A DNA stretch of 33,421 bases from assembly GCF_000590885.1 (NCBI RefSeq), contig NZ_JFHN01000012.1, forward strand, positions 1 to 33,421. The letters are read 5' to 3'. The notes below the pieces were generated by a model. It saw only the letters and a program-made list of their open reading frames with translations, was not told where the DNA came from and made no database searches. This document shows positions 17,209-27,694 of this stretch, piece by piece. Source of the DNA: Erwinia mallotivora (lineage in GTDB: Bacteria; Pseudomonadota; Gammaproteobacteria; Enterobacterales; Enterobacteriaceae). Numbering within the stretch: the stretch's first letter is position 1; every line of letters starts with the position of its first letter. The translations under genes and the position numbers were made by a program.

Positions 17209-17796
17209 ATGCAGCTTAAACGGGTGGCAGAAGCCAATCTGCCCACGCCATGGGGAGATTTCCTGATGGTTGGATTTGAAGAACTGGCAACCGGCCATGA
17301 CCATGTCGCGCTGGTTTATGGTGATATCAGTAACGGCGAGGCTGTGCTCGCCCGCGTACATTCAGAGTGTCTGACCGGTGATGCCCTGTTCAGCCTGCGC
17401 TGTGATTGCGGCTTTCAGCTGGAAGCCGCGCTGAATCATATCGCAGAAGAAGGTCGCGGCGTGTTGCTCTACCATCGCCAGGAGGGACGTAATATCGGCC
17501 TGCTGAATAAGATTCGCGCTTACGCGTTGCAGGACAAGGGATATGACACGGTTGAAGCGAACCATCAGTTAGGTTTTGCAGCTGATGAGCGCGATTTCAC
17601 CCTTTGTGCTGATATGTTCCGTTTACTTGGCGTTAACGAAGTAAGGCTGCTGACTAATAATCCCCGAAAAGTTGAGATACTCAGTGAAGCCGGTATCAAC
17701 ATCGTCAGCCGTGTACCGCTGATTGTAGGGCGTAATCCGGAAAATGCGCATTATCTGGATACCAAGGCCGCTAAAATGGGACACCTGCTTTCTTAA
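17209..17796 (+). CDS. ribA: GTP cyclohydrolase II RibA
   Basis: RibA opens the imidazole ring of GTP, the first committed step of riboflavin synthesis. The protein has 195 residues (E. coli 196), with zinc ligands C54, C65 and C67 (HSECLTG, RCDCG) and the GTP-binding stretch [12 protein letters not shown] start at the ATG at 17209 (GGAG upstream; begins MQLKRVAEA like E. coli), not at 17179. No FMN riboswitch is seen upstream; enterobacterial riboswitches control ribB rather than ribA. Confidence 0.97.
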   Translation: MQLKRVAEANLPTPWGDFLMVGFEELATGHDHVALVYGDISNGEAVLARVHSECLTGDALFSLRCDCGFQLEAALNHIAEEGRGVLLYHRQEGRNIGLLNKIRAYALQDKGYDTVEANHQLGFAADERDFTLCADMFRLLGVNEVRLLTNNPRKVEILSEAGINIVSRVPLIVGRNPENAHYLDTKAAKMGHLLS

Positions 17797-17864
17797 GTAT
17801 CGCGACATTACACGCAATGAAATCGGTTCTGTCAGCCTGTAGAGCTGGCATCCTATAGCGTGAG

Positions 17865-17897
17865 CAGGCGGCACAAGCTCAAGTATTGTGCCACCTG
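17865..17897. terminator. Hairpin between convergent ribA and acnA
   Basis: Arms cagg-c-ggcacaa (17865-17876) and ttgtgcc-a-cctg (17886-17897) pair over 11 bp with one mismatch and a 9-nt loop. There is no T tract. It is the only structure between the convergent stops. Confidence 0.4.
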
Positions 17898-17907
17898 TCC
17901 GGTGAAC

Positions 17908-20589
17908 TCAGTTCAGCATGTTGCGAATGACATAATGCAGAATGCCGTCATGTTGATAGTAAGTAAGCTCATTACCGGTATCGATGCGGCAGCGCGTTTT
18001 CAGTACGGTGACCTCACCATTTTGCGCGGTGACCGTGACTTTAACCTCCCCACCGGGTTGCAATTGCGCCAGATCCTGCACATCAATCTGCTCATCCCCC
18101 GTCAGACTCAGCGTTTTGCGCGTCACACCTTCGGGAAACTCCAGAGGCAGGATCCCCATACCAATCAGGTTTGAACGATGAATACGCTCAAAAGATTCGG
18201 CAATCACCACCCTGACGCCAAGCAGGCGAGGCCCTTTTGCAGCCCAGTCACGACTGGAGCCTGAACCATATTCTTTCCCGGCGATCACCGCCAGCGGCGT
18301 TGAGTGCTGACGATAGCGCTCAGCCGCATCAAAAATCGCCAGCTGTTCATTTCCCGGAATAAAACGTGTTATCCCCCCTTCCACGCCAGGGACCATTTCA
18401 TTGCGGATGCGGATATTGGCAAAGGTACCCCGCATCATCACTTCATGATTCCCCCGTCGCGAACCGTAAGAGTTAAAATCACTCTCACGGACGCCATTGC
18501 CGACTAAATAGCGACCAGCCGGGCTGTCGGCTTTGATGCTCCCTGCGGGAGAAATGTGGTCAGTAGTGACAGAATCTCCCAGCATCGCCAGGATCCGCGC
18601 GCCTCTGATATCGTTGACTGGTTTCGGTTCTTTGCTCATGTCATCAAAGAATGGCGATAACCTGATATACGTTGAATTATCGTCCCAGGCATACGTGACA
18701 TCGTCACTTACAACGATCTGTTGCCACTCGGGCGTGCCTTTGAATACTGCGGCATACTGCTGATGAAACATTCCGGTGGACACCATCTCCAGCGCTGCGT
18801 CAATTTCCGTCTGCGAAGGCCAGATATCTTTCAACCATACCGGATTGCCGCTTTTATCATTGCCAACAGGGTCTTCACGCAGATTAATTTTCATATTACC
18901 TGCCAACGCATAAGCTACCACCAGCGGCGGTGAGGCGAGCCAGTTTGTTCTGACCAGAGGATGGATACGACCTTCAAAATTACGGTTACCTGACAGTACA
19001 GCGCCAACGGTGAGATCGCCCTCTTTAATGGCGCGCTCCACCTCATCAGGCAGTGGTCCCGAATTACCAATACAGGTCGTGCAGCCATATCCCACCAGAT
19101 TAAAACCAAGCTGGTCGAGGCTGGATGTCAGATTCGCTTTTGCCAGATAGTCAGAAACAACTTTAGACCCCGGAGCCAGAGAGGCTTTAACCCATGGCTG
19201 GCGCTGTAAACCTCGTTCAACAGCCTTTTTCGCCAGCAGCCCGGCGGCCATCATCACTCCCGGATTGGAGGTGTTAGTACATGAAGTGATAGCGGAAATC
19301 ACCACCGCGCCCTCTTCAAGAGTGTGGCTGAGGCCAGTCTGACTGTCGGTATAGCTTACAGACTGGGGATGTTCATGTGTGCGATTCACCTCAAGACTGT
19401 TGCCGGCGCTGAAAGCTCTCGGAACATCCGCCAGTAAAACACGATCCTGTGGACGTTTTGGCCCGGCGAGGCTTGCCTCAACCTCACCCATATCTAAAGC
19501 CAGTGAACTGGTGAAAACCGGTTCGTCACCTGCCTTGCGCCAAAGCCCCTGCGCTTTGGTATAAGCTTCCACCAGCGCGACCTGCTCAGCAGATCGCCCG
19601 GTGAGCGTCATATAATCCAGGGTGACAGCATCGACCGGAAAAAATCCACAGGTGGCACCGTACTCCGGAGCCATATTAGCGATGGTGGCACGGTCAGCCA
19701 GCGGCAGCTGGTCCAGACCATCGCCATAAAATTCAACAAATTTTCCCACCACACCATGCTTACGCAGCATTTGTGTTACGGTCAGAACCAGGTCGGTAGC
19801 GGTAATTCCCGGTTTTAACTTACCGGTCAGTTTAAATCCCACCACATCGGGGATAAGCATTGAAACCGGCTGTCCAAGCATTGCCGCTTCAGCTTCGATA
19901 CCACCCACTCCCCAGCCTAATACCCCCAGCGCATTGATCATAGTGGTGTGAGAATCGGTGCCAACCAGGGTATCCGGCCAGGCAAAGTCTTTACCATTGA
20001 TTTTTTCATGCCATACCGCCTGGCCGAGATATTCCAGGTTCACCTGATGGCAAATTCCGGTTCCTGGCGGCACGACACGAAATTTATCAAAGGCTTTCTG
20101 TCCCCAACGGAGGAATACATAGCGTTCATGGTTGCGTTCCATTTCCAGCCCGACATTTTCTGCAAATGCCTGCCCGTCACCAAAATGATCAACTGTTACC
20201 GAATGATCAATCACCAGGTCAACGGAAGAGAGTGGATTCACCCTCGCCACATCCCCTCCCAGACGTCTGACGGCCTCACGCATGGCGGCCAGGTCGACGA
20301 CGGCGGGAACACCTGTAAAGTCCTGCATCAGCACCCGGGCGGGACGATACGCAATTTCACGATCGGCGTGTGCATGTTTGAGCCATCCCGCCAGCGCAAT
20401 AATATCCTGCTCACTGACAGAATCTTCGTCATGCCAGCGAAGTAAATTTTCCAGCAAAACTTTCAGAGATTTTGGCAGGCGGGTGAGGTCCCCCAGAAAC
20501 TTTTCAGCTTCGGCCAGGCTGAAATAATGATAATGCCGGCCCTGCACATCCAGCAGTGCACTGACCTTTTGATGCAGACTGGACGTCAT
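17908..20589 (-). CDS. acnA: Aconitate hydratase A
   Basis: AcnA interconverts citrate and isocitrate in the TCA and glyoxylate cycles; in enterobacteria it is the stress and stationary-phase form and also binds mRNA as an apo-protein. The protein has 893 residues (E. coli 891). The [4Fe-4S] ligands are C437 (SCTNTSNPG), C503 and C506 (GCTTCIGNSG). The swivel domain (about 700-893) includes GSRRGNHEVMMRGTFAN and KEYGSGSSRDWAAKGP. The ribosome site is AAGGAG. In E. coli SoxRS/MarA, Fnr and CRP act on it; no site is certain here. Confidence 0.98.
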   Translation of the reverse strand: MTSSLHQKVSALLDVQGRHYHYFSLAEAEKFLGDLTRLPKSLKVLLENLLRWHDEDSVSEQDIIALAGWLKHAHADREIAYRPARVLMQDFTGVPAVVDLAAMREAVRRLGGDVARVNPLSSVDLVIDHSVTVDHFGDGQAFAENVGLEMERNHERYVFLRWGQKAFDKFRVVPPGTGICHQVNLEYLGQAVWHEKINGKDFAWPDTLVGTDSHTTMINALGVLGWGVGGIEAEAAMLGQPVSMLIPDVVGFKLTGKLKPGITATDLVLTVTQMLRKHGVVGKFVEFYGDGLDQLPLADRATIANMAPEYGATCGFFPVDAVTLDYMTLTGRSAEQVALVEAYTKAQGLWRKAGDEPVFTSSLALDMGEVEASLAGPKRPQDRVLLADVPRAFSAGNSLEVNRTHEHPQSVSYTDSQTGLSHTLEEGAVVISAITSCTNTSNPGVMMAAGLLAKKAVERGLQRQPWVKASLAPGSKVVSDYLAKANLTSSLDQLGFNLVGYGCTTCIGNSGPLPDEVERAIKEGDLTVGAVLSGNRNFEGRIHPLVRTNWLASPPLVVAYALAGNMKINLREDPVGNDKSGNPVWLKDIWPSQTEIDAALEMVSTGMFHQQYAAVFKGTPEWQQIVVSDDVTYAWDDNSTYIRLSPFFDDMSKEPKPVNDIRGARILAMLGDSVTTDHISPAGSIKADSPAGRYLVGNGVRESDFNSYGSRRGNHEVMMRGTFANIRIRNEMVPGVEGGITRFIPGNEQLAIFDAAERYRQHSTPLAVIAGKEYGSGSSRDWAAKGPRLLGVRVVIAESFERIHRSNLIGMGILPLEFPEGVTRKTLSLTGDEQIDVQDLAQLQPGGEVKVTVTAQNGEVTVLKTRCRIDTGNELTYYQHDGILHYVIRNMLN

Positions 20590-21145
20590 GGCTTTCTCCT
20601 TTGTTAATATCCAGATAACCTGAGTAACTACATGGTTTGATCTAAAGATAGTACAGATTCAATTTAACGATCTGATAACAAAGTCAACAAGCACTGATTA
20701 CCGCGCACGTTATAGCATCAATCAGGCATTTATCTGCGCCAGCGTCCTCTCTTCAGATCCGGCTTAACAAAAATGATTACAAGTCAGCTTTCAGAAAATG
20801 ATTTATCAGCAATAAAAAAACGCCCCTCGCGATAACGATGGGGCGTTTTTAAGGAATTCTTGTTGTTTAAATATGCATGTTTGATGCATCGGTATTGCCA
20901 TAATCAAGCTGACGTGCAACTCAAAACAAAAAAGAGTTAGCCACTTGCTTAAATTTGCCTTAATTTCCGACTCAGACCACAAAAAAAGGTTCACTGTTAA
21001 CCGGAAAACAGCATCAACATAAAACTGTCAACGCCAGTAAAGTTTTTTAAATGAAATTAAAAATGGTGTTAAGTGCATAAAGCAGTCAGGGAATGCCTGA
21101 ACTTGTAATTTTAATGGCTGGCCGCGCGCCAGAAATTTGACTTTA
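20590..21145. other. Gene-free region between acnA and yciX
   Basis: The 222 bp next to acnA hold its promoter; a TTGACT box is present about 85 bp before the start, but a matching -10 is unclear. A strong terminator lies at 20812-20852. The rest (20853-21145) contains only short AT-rich dyads, such as two ATGCAT hexamers at 20873-20889, and no convincing gene: the 62-codon frame there reads through the terminator. Confidence 0.5.
20812..20852. terminator. Strong bidirectional terminator (yciX side / acnA side)
   Basis: The stem aaaaacgcccc / ggggcgttttt (20816-20826 and 20840-20850) has a T tract on both strands, so it can stop transcripts in both directions. It most likely ends the ymiA-yciX transcript. 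Confidence 0.85.
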
Positions 21146-21310
21146 TTATTTGCTTTTATTATCGGACATTGAATCAATAAAACTGCGCTGAAGCTCGCTC
21201 AGGCCCCATGACTCGGGAATTTTCACGGCTTCAGCATCTTTACTTTTACAAAAACGCTGTTTCACTTTGGTTTGCTGTTGCTGCTTACGATTGAATGTCT
21301 CCAGATGCAT
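21146..21310 (-). CDS. yciX: Small protein YciX
   Basis: This 54-residue basic protein begins at the ATG at 21310 (MHLETFNRKQQQQTKVK) and starts 2 bp after the ymiA stop. It has no membrane helix. It has a Gln/Lys-rich N-terminus, then an amphipathic C-terminal stretch (PESWGLSELQRSFIDSM). Gene position (acnA - yciX - ymiA - cysB) is that of E. coli yciX; function is unknown. The frame extends upstream to 21388, but that part only overlaps ymiA. Confidence 0.75.
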   Translation of the reverse strand: MHLETFNRKQQQQTKVKQRFCKSKDAEAVKIPESWGLSELQRSFIDSMSDNKSK

Positions 21311-21312
21311 CT

Positions 21313-21471
21313 TTATCCCCAGAAGTGCCAGACCATCATTGCGACGGCCAGCCAGAATAGTGCTGAACCAGCGAAAACAGCCATCCACGCTTTGCGTTTG
21401 AGGTTAGTATTACGCTGAACCGGTACGGTCTCATGCCCGAAGCTGGGCTCTACTGATAGTCTGGTAGTCAT
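21313..21471 (-). CDS. ymiA: Small membrane protein YmiA
   Basis: This is a 52-residue protein whose ORF is too short for many gene finders. The C-terminal part (NLKRKAWMAVFAGSALFWL, then VAMMVWHFWG) closely resembles E. coli YmiA (46 residues), with one transmembrane helix at about 28-50. The helix is preceded by KRK, so the N-terminus should be cytoplasmic. It is followed after 2 bp by yciX, which suggests one translationally coupled transcript. A 16-bp palindrome lies 50 bp upstream. The function is unknown. Confidence 0.85.
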   Translation of the reverse strand: MTTRLSVEPSFGHETVPVQRNTNLKRKAWMAVFAGSALFWLAVAMMVWHFWG

Positions 21472-21521
21472 AGTTATCGATAATCACTCTCATTAAAACG
21501 ATTGATCAAGCCAATCAGAAA

Positions 21522-21537
21522 TTAGGATGAATCCTAA
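21522..21537. promoter_or_regulatory. Perfect 16-bp palindrome upstream of ymiA
   Basis: The sequence ttaggat-ga-atcctaa has 7-bp arms and a 2-bp centre. It lies 51 bp before the ymiA ATG, a typical place for a repressor or activator site. The regulator is unknown. Confidence 0.4.
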
Positions 21538-21815
21538 ACATTTTATGGGACGAAATCCAGTCATTTTTATTGAACTAAACGATTAACAACCTTTATCAAA
21601 AAAGTAAAATTCTATTAGCTGTCTTTAATCAAACTGAAGATAGTTTATTAATCCTTAAAGCAAATACGCACACCGAAAGACTTTCATAGTTCCATTTATA
21701 ACTGTAGTTATCTTTTTTCATCCCTGACAGTAAGCTCCTCTTACGACCTGTAAATCAGAGTGTAAGAATAGTCCTGGCCGCCTGCAAAGCAATAAACCGA
21801 AAAATGTGTACCATT

Positions 21816-21885
21816 TCTCATTTAATAAAAAACAAAGAAAAAACATGTGATACATGTTTCATTCACAAAAAAATAATAAATGAGA
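21816..21885. repeat. Nested concentric inverted repeats
   Basis: An outer 9-bp pair (tctcattta 21816-21824, taaatgaga 21877-21885) and an inner 7-bp pair (aaacatg 21841-21847, catgttt 21853-21859) share the same centre at 21850. The DNA between the two pairs is not complementary. Confidence 0.5.
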
Positions 21886-21919
21886 TTGATTGATACGGAT
21901 AAGAGCAGATCCAGCAATA

Positions 21920-21948
21920 ATGCAGAGAAGCCTGGCAGCCCTCTGCAT
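21920..21948 (-). terminator. Hairpin downstream of cysB
   Basis: An 8-bp stem (atgcagag / ctctgcat, 13-nt loop) begins 23 bp after the cysB stop. It has no strong T tract on the minus strand, so it is a moderate terminator candidate. Confidence 0.4.
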
Positions 21949-21971
21949 ACCCACATTTAATGAAAGGATAT

Positions 21972-23033
<1,062 letters not shown>

Positions 23034-23046
23034 TTAATGCGATTTG

Positions 23047-23074
23047 ATAATAAGAAATGATATTTCTATAACAA
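23047..23074 (-). promoter_or_regulatory. cysB promoter with a dyad in the spacer
   Basis: On the minus strand TTGTTA (23069-23074) and TATTAT (23047-23052) are spaced 16 bp apart. The spacer holds the perfect inverted repeat agaaat-gat-atttct (23053-23067). A repressor bound here would block RNA polymerase, which fits known autorepression by CysB. The leader would be about 95 nt. Confidence 0.55.
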
Positions 23075-23175
23075 CTATACCAAAAGCTGGCGTGATGTGA
23101 AGCAGAGATAAGAGGCGTAGGAACACAAAGTCGCTTGTTAATAACACAAGAGCTCTGATTAACAGTCAGTGAAAC

Positions 23176-23197
23176 AGGGCCAGTCTGAACTGGCCCT
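23176..23197 (-). terminator. topA terminator
   Basis: A 9-bp perfect stem (agggccagt / actggccct, loop ctga) lies 11 bp after the topA stop; on the minus strand it is followed by GTTTCAC. Confidence 0.7.
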
Positions 23198-23208
23198 TAA
23201 TGAGATAA

Positions 23209-25821
23209 TTACTTCTTAGCAGACGACTTAGTGGTCACCTGCCATTTACCATCAACGTAAAATGCTGACCAGCCGGTTGCTTTCCCGTCTTTTTCGGTAC
23301 TGACATATTGCTGTTTGGTTTTACGGCTGAAGCGCACCACCGATTTATTACCTTCATCGTCGGCTGCCGGAGCATCTGCCAGGTAGCGAAGTTTTTCAGG
23401 CAGTCGGTCGCTGAAGCGTTGCAGTTCCTCAACCAACGGTGCACGTGTTTCACGAGATTTCGGAAAAGTATTCGCCGCAAGAAACACCCCGGCCGCCCCA
23501 TCGCGTAAGACAAAATAGGCATCTGACTTTTCGCAGGCCAGCTCCGGAAGTGGCACAGGATCCTCTTTAGGTGGAGCGACATCGCCATTGCGCAGAATTT
23601 TACGGGTGTTTTTACACTCATCATTTGTGCAGGCCATGTACTTGCCAAAACGCCCCATTTTCAGGTGCATTTCAGAGCCACACTTCTCGCATTCAACCAC
23701 CGGGCCGTCATAACCTTTGATACGAAACTCACCCTGCTCAATCTCATAGCCATCACAAGCCGGATTATTACCACAGACGTGGAGTTTACGCTGGTTGTCA
23801 ATCAGATAGCTGTCCATTGCTGTGCCGCATTTATTACAACGGCGACGGGCACGGAGTGCATTGGTTTCTGCATCATCACCTTCCAGAACATTCAGTACTT
23901 CATTTTCCGGTATCAGGTTGATGGTCTGTTTACAGCGCTCTTTAGGTGGCAAAGCATAACCAGAACATCCCAGGAAAACGCCGGTACTGGCCGTGCGAAT
24001 CCCCATCTTGCGGCCACAGGTTGGGCAGTCAATCGAAGTCAGGATCATCTGATTTGGCTGCATCCCGCCCTCTTCCGGATCCTTGTCGGCTTTCTCCAGC
24101 TGCTGACTGAAATCAGCAAAAAAAGTGTCGAGCACACTTTTCCATTTTGCCTCGTTATTGGCTACCTGATCGAGGCTGTTTTCCATATGAGCGGTAAAAT
24201 CGTAATTCATCAATTCGCGGAAGTTCTCTTCCAGACGATCGGTGACGATTTCTCCCATTTTCTCAGCGTAGAAACGGCGGCTTTCAACCCGCACATAACC
24301 ACGGTCCTGGATGGTGGAGATGATAGAAGCATAGGTCGAAGGCCGGCCGATACCGCGTTTTTCCAGCTCGCGCACCAGAGAAGCTTCACTGAAACGCGCG
24401 GGTGGCTTGGTAAAGTGTTGGCTCGGCTTCAGTTGCAACAGTTTCAACTCTTCACCCACTTCGACCGGCGGCAAAGTGCGATCTTCATCACCTTTACGCA
24501 GCGCAGGCATCACTCTGGTCCAGCCGTCAAAACGTAAAGTGCGGCCCTTCGCTTTCAGCCTGAAATCACCGGCGGTCACCGTAAGCGTGGTGGAGTCATA
24601 TTTCGCCGGCGTCATCTGACAGGCAACAAACTGACGCCAGATCAACTGATAAAGTTTTTGCGCGTCGGCTTCCATATCTTTCAGCTGTTCGGACAGCACG
24701 CCGACATCAGAAGGCCTGATCGCTTCATGCGCTTCCTGGGAATTATCTTTGCTGACATAAGCGTTAGGCTCTTTTGGCAGATACTTTTCGCCAAATTCAT
24801 TTTCAATGTAGCCACGAACCATGCCAAGGGCATCCTGACTGATATTAGTCGAGTCAGTACGCATATAAGTAATATGTCCAGCTTCATAAAGACGCTGAGC
24901 CATCATCATCGTCTTCTTAACACCGTAACCCAGTCGGGTACTTGCCGCCTGCTGCAACGTGGAGGTAATAAAAGGCGCCCCCGGTTTACTGCTGGTCGGT
25001 TTATCTTCACGATCCTCTACCAGATAACGGGCTTTCTCCAGCAGGCTGACCGCCGCCTGAGTCTGCTCTCCGTTAACCGGACGAAACGGCTTATCATGCT
25101 GGTGCGTCACTTCCATCGGCAAATCGCTGCCTTTAGGCGTGTTTAAATCAGCATGTAACTCCCAGTACTCTTCCGGAACGAAGGCCTTGATTTCGCGCTC
25201 GCGCTCAACCACCAGGCGTACAGCCACCGACTGCACACGGCCCGCCGACAAGCCACGGGCGATTTTTTTCCACAGCAGCGGTGAAACCATGTATCCCACC
25301 ACACGATCCATAAAGCGACGTGCCTGCTGTGCATTGACCCGACTAATATTCAGTTCGCCAGGCTTCTCAAACGCCTGGCGAATGGCATTTTTGGTAATCT
25401 CATTAAACACCACGCGACTGAAGCGTGAATCATCACCCCCGATCACTTCGCGCAGGTGCCATGCAATGGCCTCTCCTTCACGGTCAAGGTCGGTCGCGAG
25501 ATAGATATGTGAGGCATTCTGTGCCAGTGATTTCAGCTCGGAAACGACTTTCTCTTTGCCCGGCAGAATCTGATAATTGGCATCCCATCCATGATAAGGA
25601 TCAACGCCCATCCGGCTTACCAGCGCCGCTTTTTCGTCCTTCTTCACCTTTTTGGTGGTTTTACTGGTTGTAGAGTCAGCGCTCTTTTTAGCTGTTGATC
25701 CACTGGTCGGCAAATCCCGGATATGACCCACGCTGGATTTCACCACGTAGTCATTTCCAAGATATTTATTGATTGTTTTGGCTTTTGCCGGGGACTCAAC
25801 TATTACGAGAGCTTTGCCCAT
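23209..25821 (-). CDS. topA: DNA topoisomerase I (omega protein)
   Basis: TopA relaxes negative supercoils by a type IA mechanism. The protein has 870 residues (E. coli 865). The TOPRIM domain has E9 and D111-x-D113-x-E115 (DLDREGE), and the active tyrosine is Y319 in [12 protein letters not shown]. The C-terminal region carries three four-Cys zinc ribbons: CPTCGRKMG...[20 protein letters not shown]...CGNNPAC, and CEKCGSEM...CTNDEC. A ribbon-like tail without cysteines follows. Compared with E. coli a Ser/Thr/Lys-rich segment at about 40-62 is similar but slightly different. It is divergent from yciN over 408 bp. Confidence 0.98.
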   Translation of the reverse strand: MGKALVIVESPAKAKTINKYLGNDYVVKSSVGHIRDLPTSGSTAKKSADSTTSKTTKKVKKDEKAALVSRMGVDPYHGWDANYQILPGKEKVVSELKSLAQNASHIYLATDLDREGEAIAWHLREVIGGDDSRFSRVVFNEITKNAIRQAFEKPGELNISRVNAQQARRFMDRVVGYMVSPLLWKKIARGLSAGRVQSVAVRLVVEREREIKAFVPEEYWELHADLNTPKGSDLPMEVTHQHDKPFRPVNGEQTQAAVSLLEKARYLVEDREDKPTSSKPGAPFITSTLQQAASTRLGYGVKKTMMMAQRLYEAGHITYMRTDSTNISQDALGMVRGYIENEFGEKYLPKEPNAYVSKDNSQEAHEAIRPSDVGVLSEQLKDMEADAQKLYQLIWRQFVACQMTPAKYDSTTLTVTAGDFRLKAKGRTLRFDGWTRVMPALRKGDEDRTLPPVEVGEELKLLQLKPSQHFTKPPARFSEASLVRELEKRGIGRPSTYASIISTIQDRGYVRVESRRFYAEKMGEIVTDRLEENFRELMNYDFTAHMENSLDQVANNEAKWKSVLDTFFADFSQQLEKADKDPEEGGMQPNQMILTSIDCPTCGRKMGIRTASTGVFLGCSGYALPPKERCKQTINLIPENEVLNVLEGDDAETNALRARRRCNKCGTAMDSYLIDNQRKLHVCGNNPACDGYEIEQGEFRIKGYDGPVVECEKCGSEMHLKMGRFGKYMACTNDECKNTRKILRNGDVAPPKEDPVPLPELACEKSDAYFVLRDGAAGVFLAANTFPKSRETRAPLVEELQRFSDRLPEKLRYLADAPAADDEGNKSVVRFSRKTKQQYVSTEKDGKATGWSAFYVDGKWQVTTKSSAKK

Positions 25822-26229
25822 ATTTACCTTTACCTGATTAAAACATCCGTGAGTGAATGGTGTCGTTTACCGGGGCAAATCCGCCGCGTTAGCGATATCG
25901 CTTTCAGGTTTTTCGTTTTCAACCCTGTCGCAATTTGCCGGGATAACCGCTGTCACTCGTGAACTTAACTTATTGATTAAAGTAAACTTTTACAACACTC
26001 TTCGTGATGCACTCACTAAGCGTAAAGCCAGTTTTACGCCCGGAACCCGAAACGCCCACACTCTACCTGATAAAATCTGATACGCAACTTAATTAGCATC
26101 TGCCTGCGGTTTCTGCCAGAGAGCGGGATAAAAAGAGTGATGAAAGGTAAGGTCGCGCAAACATTGTGCTTTTGTTTAGCGAGGTCGTAATATAGTGCCG
26201 GTTGTCATCGACTATAAAGGAGAGCTGGG
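25822..26229. other. Divergent topA-yciN control region
   Basis: These 408 bp have no convincing gene. In E. coli topA has several promoters that respond to supercoiling, heat and stress, so the length fits. I see a small hairpin (gcgtaaa / tttacgc, 26020-26039) and a yciN promoter candidate at 26164-26193, but I could not place topA promoters with confidence. Confidence 0.5.
26164..26193 (+). promoter_or_regulatory. Candidate yciN promoter
   Basis: TTGTGC (26164-26169) and TAATAT (26188-26193) are 18 bp apart and end 36 bp before the yciN ATG. Hexamer matches are moderate. Confidence 0.35.
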
Positions 26230-26478
26230 ATGAACCAGACCAACGTTATTGACAAAGTAACCCTGCTGCAAAAAGCCAACGAACTGGTTGCAGAACATGA
26301 ACTCTATTTTGAAGGTCTGACTGCGACGGATGTGGAGCAAAAAGGTGACCTTCTGGTGTTTCGCGGCGACTACTATCTGGATGAGCACGGGCTTCCAGGC
26401 GAAAAAAGCACCGCCGTTTTTAACGTCTTCAAATATCTGGCAACGGAATTATCATCCCGTTACCAGCTGAAAAACTAA
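26230..26478 (+). CDS. yciN: YciN family protein (DUF2498)
   Basis: This is an 82-residue acidic cytoplasmic protein (E. coli YciN 83) with a good ribosome site (AAAGGAGAG). Conserved stretches include DKVTLLQKANELVAEHELYFEG, the VEQKGDLLVFRGDYYLDEHG strand-turn and STAVFNVFKYLA. It converges on sohB and is divergent from topA, as in E. coli. It has no known function. Confidence 0.93.
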   Translation: MNQTNVIDKVTLLQKANELVAEHELYFEGLTATDVEQKGDLLVFRGDYYLDEHGLPGEKSTAVFNVFKYLATELSSRYQLKN

Positions 26479-26491
26479 GCGCCTGCGCTTA
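26476..26491. terminator. Small hairpin between yciN and sohB
   Basis: The stem taagcg / cgctta with loop cctg overlaps the yciN stop codon. It is short and lacks a T tract, so it is a weak terminator candidate for the convergent pair. Confidence 0.3.
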
Positions 26492-26504
26492 CCCCATAAA
26501 ACCA

Positions 26505-27542
26505 TTAAAGCAGTGGCTTTTCACCCCGCTGCCAGAAACGCAGTATCACACCCTCTGCACTGCTGGCTGCACTCTGAGTAAAACGGTCCATCAGTTTCCT
26601 GCGTCTGGCATAACGCACGGCGATGACTTCATGGCCGTTCAGATGTTCAATGATCAAATCATCGCTGGTGCCGATAGCATCCACCAGCCCTTTTTCCAGG
26701 GCCTGGGTGCCGAACCAGTGTTCGCCGGTTGCCACGCTGTCGATATCTAACCCTGGGCGCATCTGGTGAACAAACTGTTTAAACAGCAGATGGGTTTCAT
26801 TCAGATCTTCGCGAAACTTTTCACGCCCCTGCTCGGTATTCTCACCAAACAATGTCAGAGTGCGCTTGTACTCCCCAGCGGTATGGAGTTCTACATCAAT
26901 TTCGTTACGTTTCAGAAGTCGGTTAAAGTTTGGGATCTGCGCGACCACGCCAATCGACCCGATAATGGAAAACGGTGCAGCCACGATACGATCGGCCACG
27001 CAGGCCATCATATAACCACCGCTGGCGGCGACTTTATCCACCGCCACCGTCAGCCTGATCTTTTTGTCACGCAGACGCTGCAACTGCGAGGAAGCCAGAC
27101 CATAACCATGCACAACACCGCCCGGGCTCTCCAGACGAAGCAGCACTTCATCTTCTGCTTTTGCCACCGCCAGCACCGCTGACACTTCTTCGCGAAGAGA
27201 CGAAACCTCATGGGCATCCATGCTGCCGCGAAAATCGATGACAAACAAAGTGGGTTTCTGCTGGATGTGATTCATCCCCTGCTTTGCAGATTTCGCCTCC
27301 TGTTTTTGTTTTTTCTTTCGCTCTTTCTGCCACAGCTTTTTCTGTGGTTGTTTCATCTTAGCCAGCAGCATGTCATCTTTCATTTCCAGATAACGTTCAC
27401 CCAGATGGGTCAGCTCAAGCTGACCGCTCTGTCCGCGTCTGCGCATAGCCAGATTGGCGATCACAATGGCAATCGCAATAACTGCCAGCACTATCGTCAC
27501 TGTCTTTGCCAGAAACAGCCCATAATAAGAGAGTAGTTCCAC
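26505..27542 (-). CDS. sohB: Inner-membrane S49 peptidase SohB
   Basis: SohB is a membrane-anchored serine protease of the SppA family; extra copies suppress degP loss in E. coli. The protein has 345 residues (E. coli 349). An N-terminal membrane helix (about 8-32) and a long Lys-rich linker (about 60-95) precede the catalytic domain. The catalytic dyad is S174 (AASGGYMMACVAD) and K226 (TAGEYKRTLTLFG). The start is GTG at 27542, supported by the match to E. coli MELLSEYGLFLAK. It is divergent from yciK. Confidence 0.96.
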   Translation of the reverse strand: MELLSYYGLFLAKTVTIVLAVIAIAIVIANLAMRRRGQSGQLELTHLGERYLEMKDDMLLAKMKQPQKKLWQKERKKKQKQEAKSAKQGMNHIQQKPTLFVIDFRGSMDAHEVSSLREEVSAVLAVAKAEDEVLLRLESPGGVVHGYGLASSQLQRLRDKKIRLTVAVDKVAASGGYMMACVADRIVAAPFSIIGSIGVVAQIPNFNRLLKRNEIDVELHTAGEYKRTLTLFGENTEQGREKFREDLNETHLLFKQFVHQMRPGLDIDSVATGEHWFGTQALEKGLVDAIGTSDDLIIEHLNGHEVIAVRYARRRKLMDRFTQSAASSAEGVILRFWQRGEKPLL

Positions 27543-27652
27543 TCATTCCGCCTTATTCACATCGTGTAAGCAAAACGGCTAGTTTTGCTGAGTCACTGGC
27601 AGACGTCGCCCAATTCCTGTTAAATACCGTCTGCGTTAACAGTGCGATCACA

Positions 27653-27681
27653 TTGAACTGACAGCCATTTTCAGGCATAAC
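27653..27681 (+). promoter_or_regulatory. Candidate yciK-btuR promoter
   Basis: TTGAAC (27653-27658) and CATAAC (27676-27681) are 17 bp apart, just upstream of the leader hairpin and about 70 bp before the yciK start. Confidence 0.4.
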
Positions 27682-27694
27682 ACACTCTGTTCAT

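Larger units (their letters stand above)
21472..21971. other. AT-rich gene-free region between ymiA and cysB
   Basis: These 500 bp hold no convincing gene on either strand. They hold the upstream region of ymiA with a palindrome at 21522-21537, a set of nested dyads at 21816-21885, and a hairpin at 21920-21948 that may end cysB. The strong A/T bias is compatible with H-NS binding or with an uncharted small RNA. Confidence 0.55.

Noticed and set aside
20806..20994. 62-codon minus-strand frame between yciX and acnA
   Set aside because: It reads through a strong terminator and has no ribosome site.
21471..21500. Possible Fur-like site before ymiA (tatcgataatcactctcatt)
   Set aside because: Only parts match the Fur consensus; the nearby perfect palindrome is a better signal.
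23665..24537. 290-codon frame on the plus strand opposite topA
   Set aside because: It lies entirely antisense to a highly conserved gene; its product resembles no protein and it has no ribosome site.
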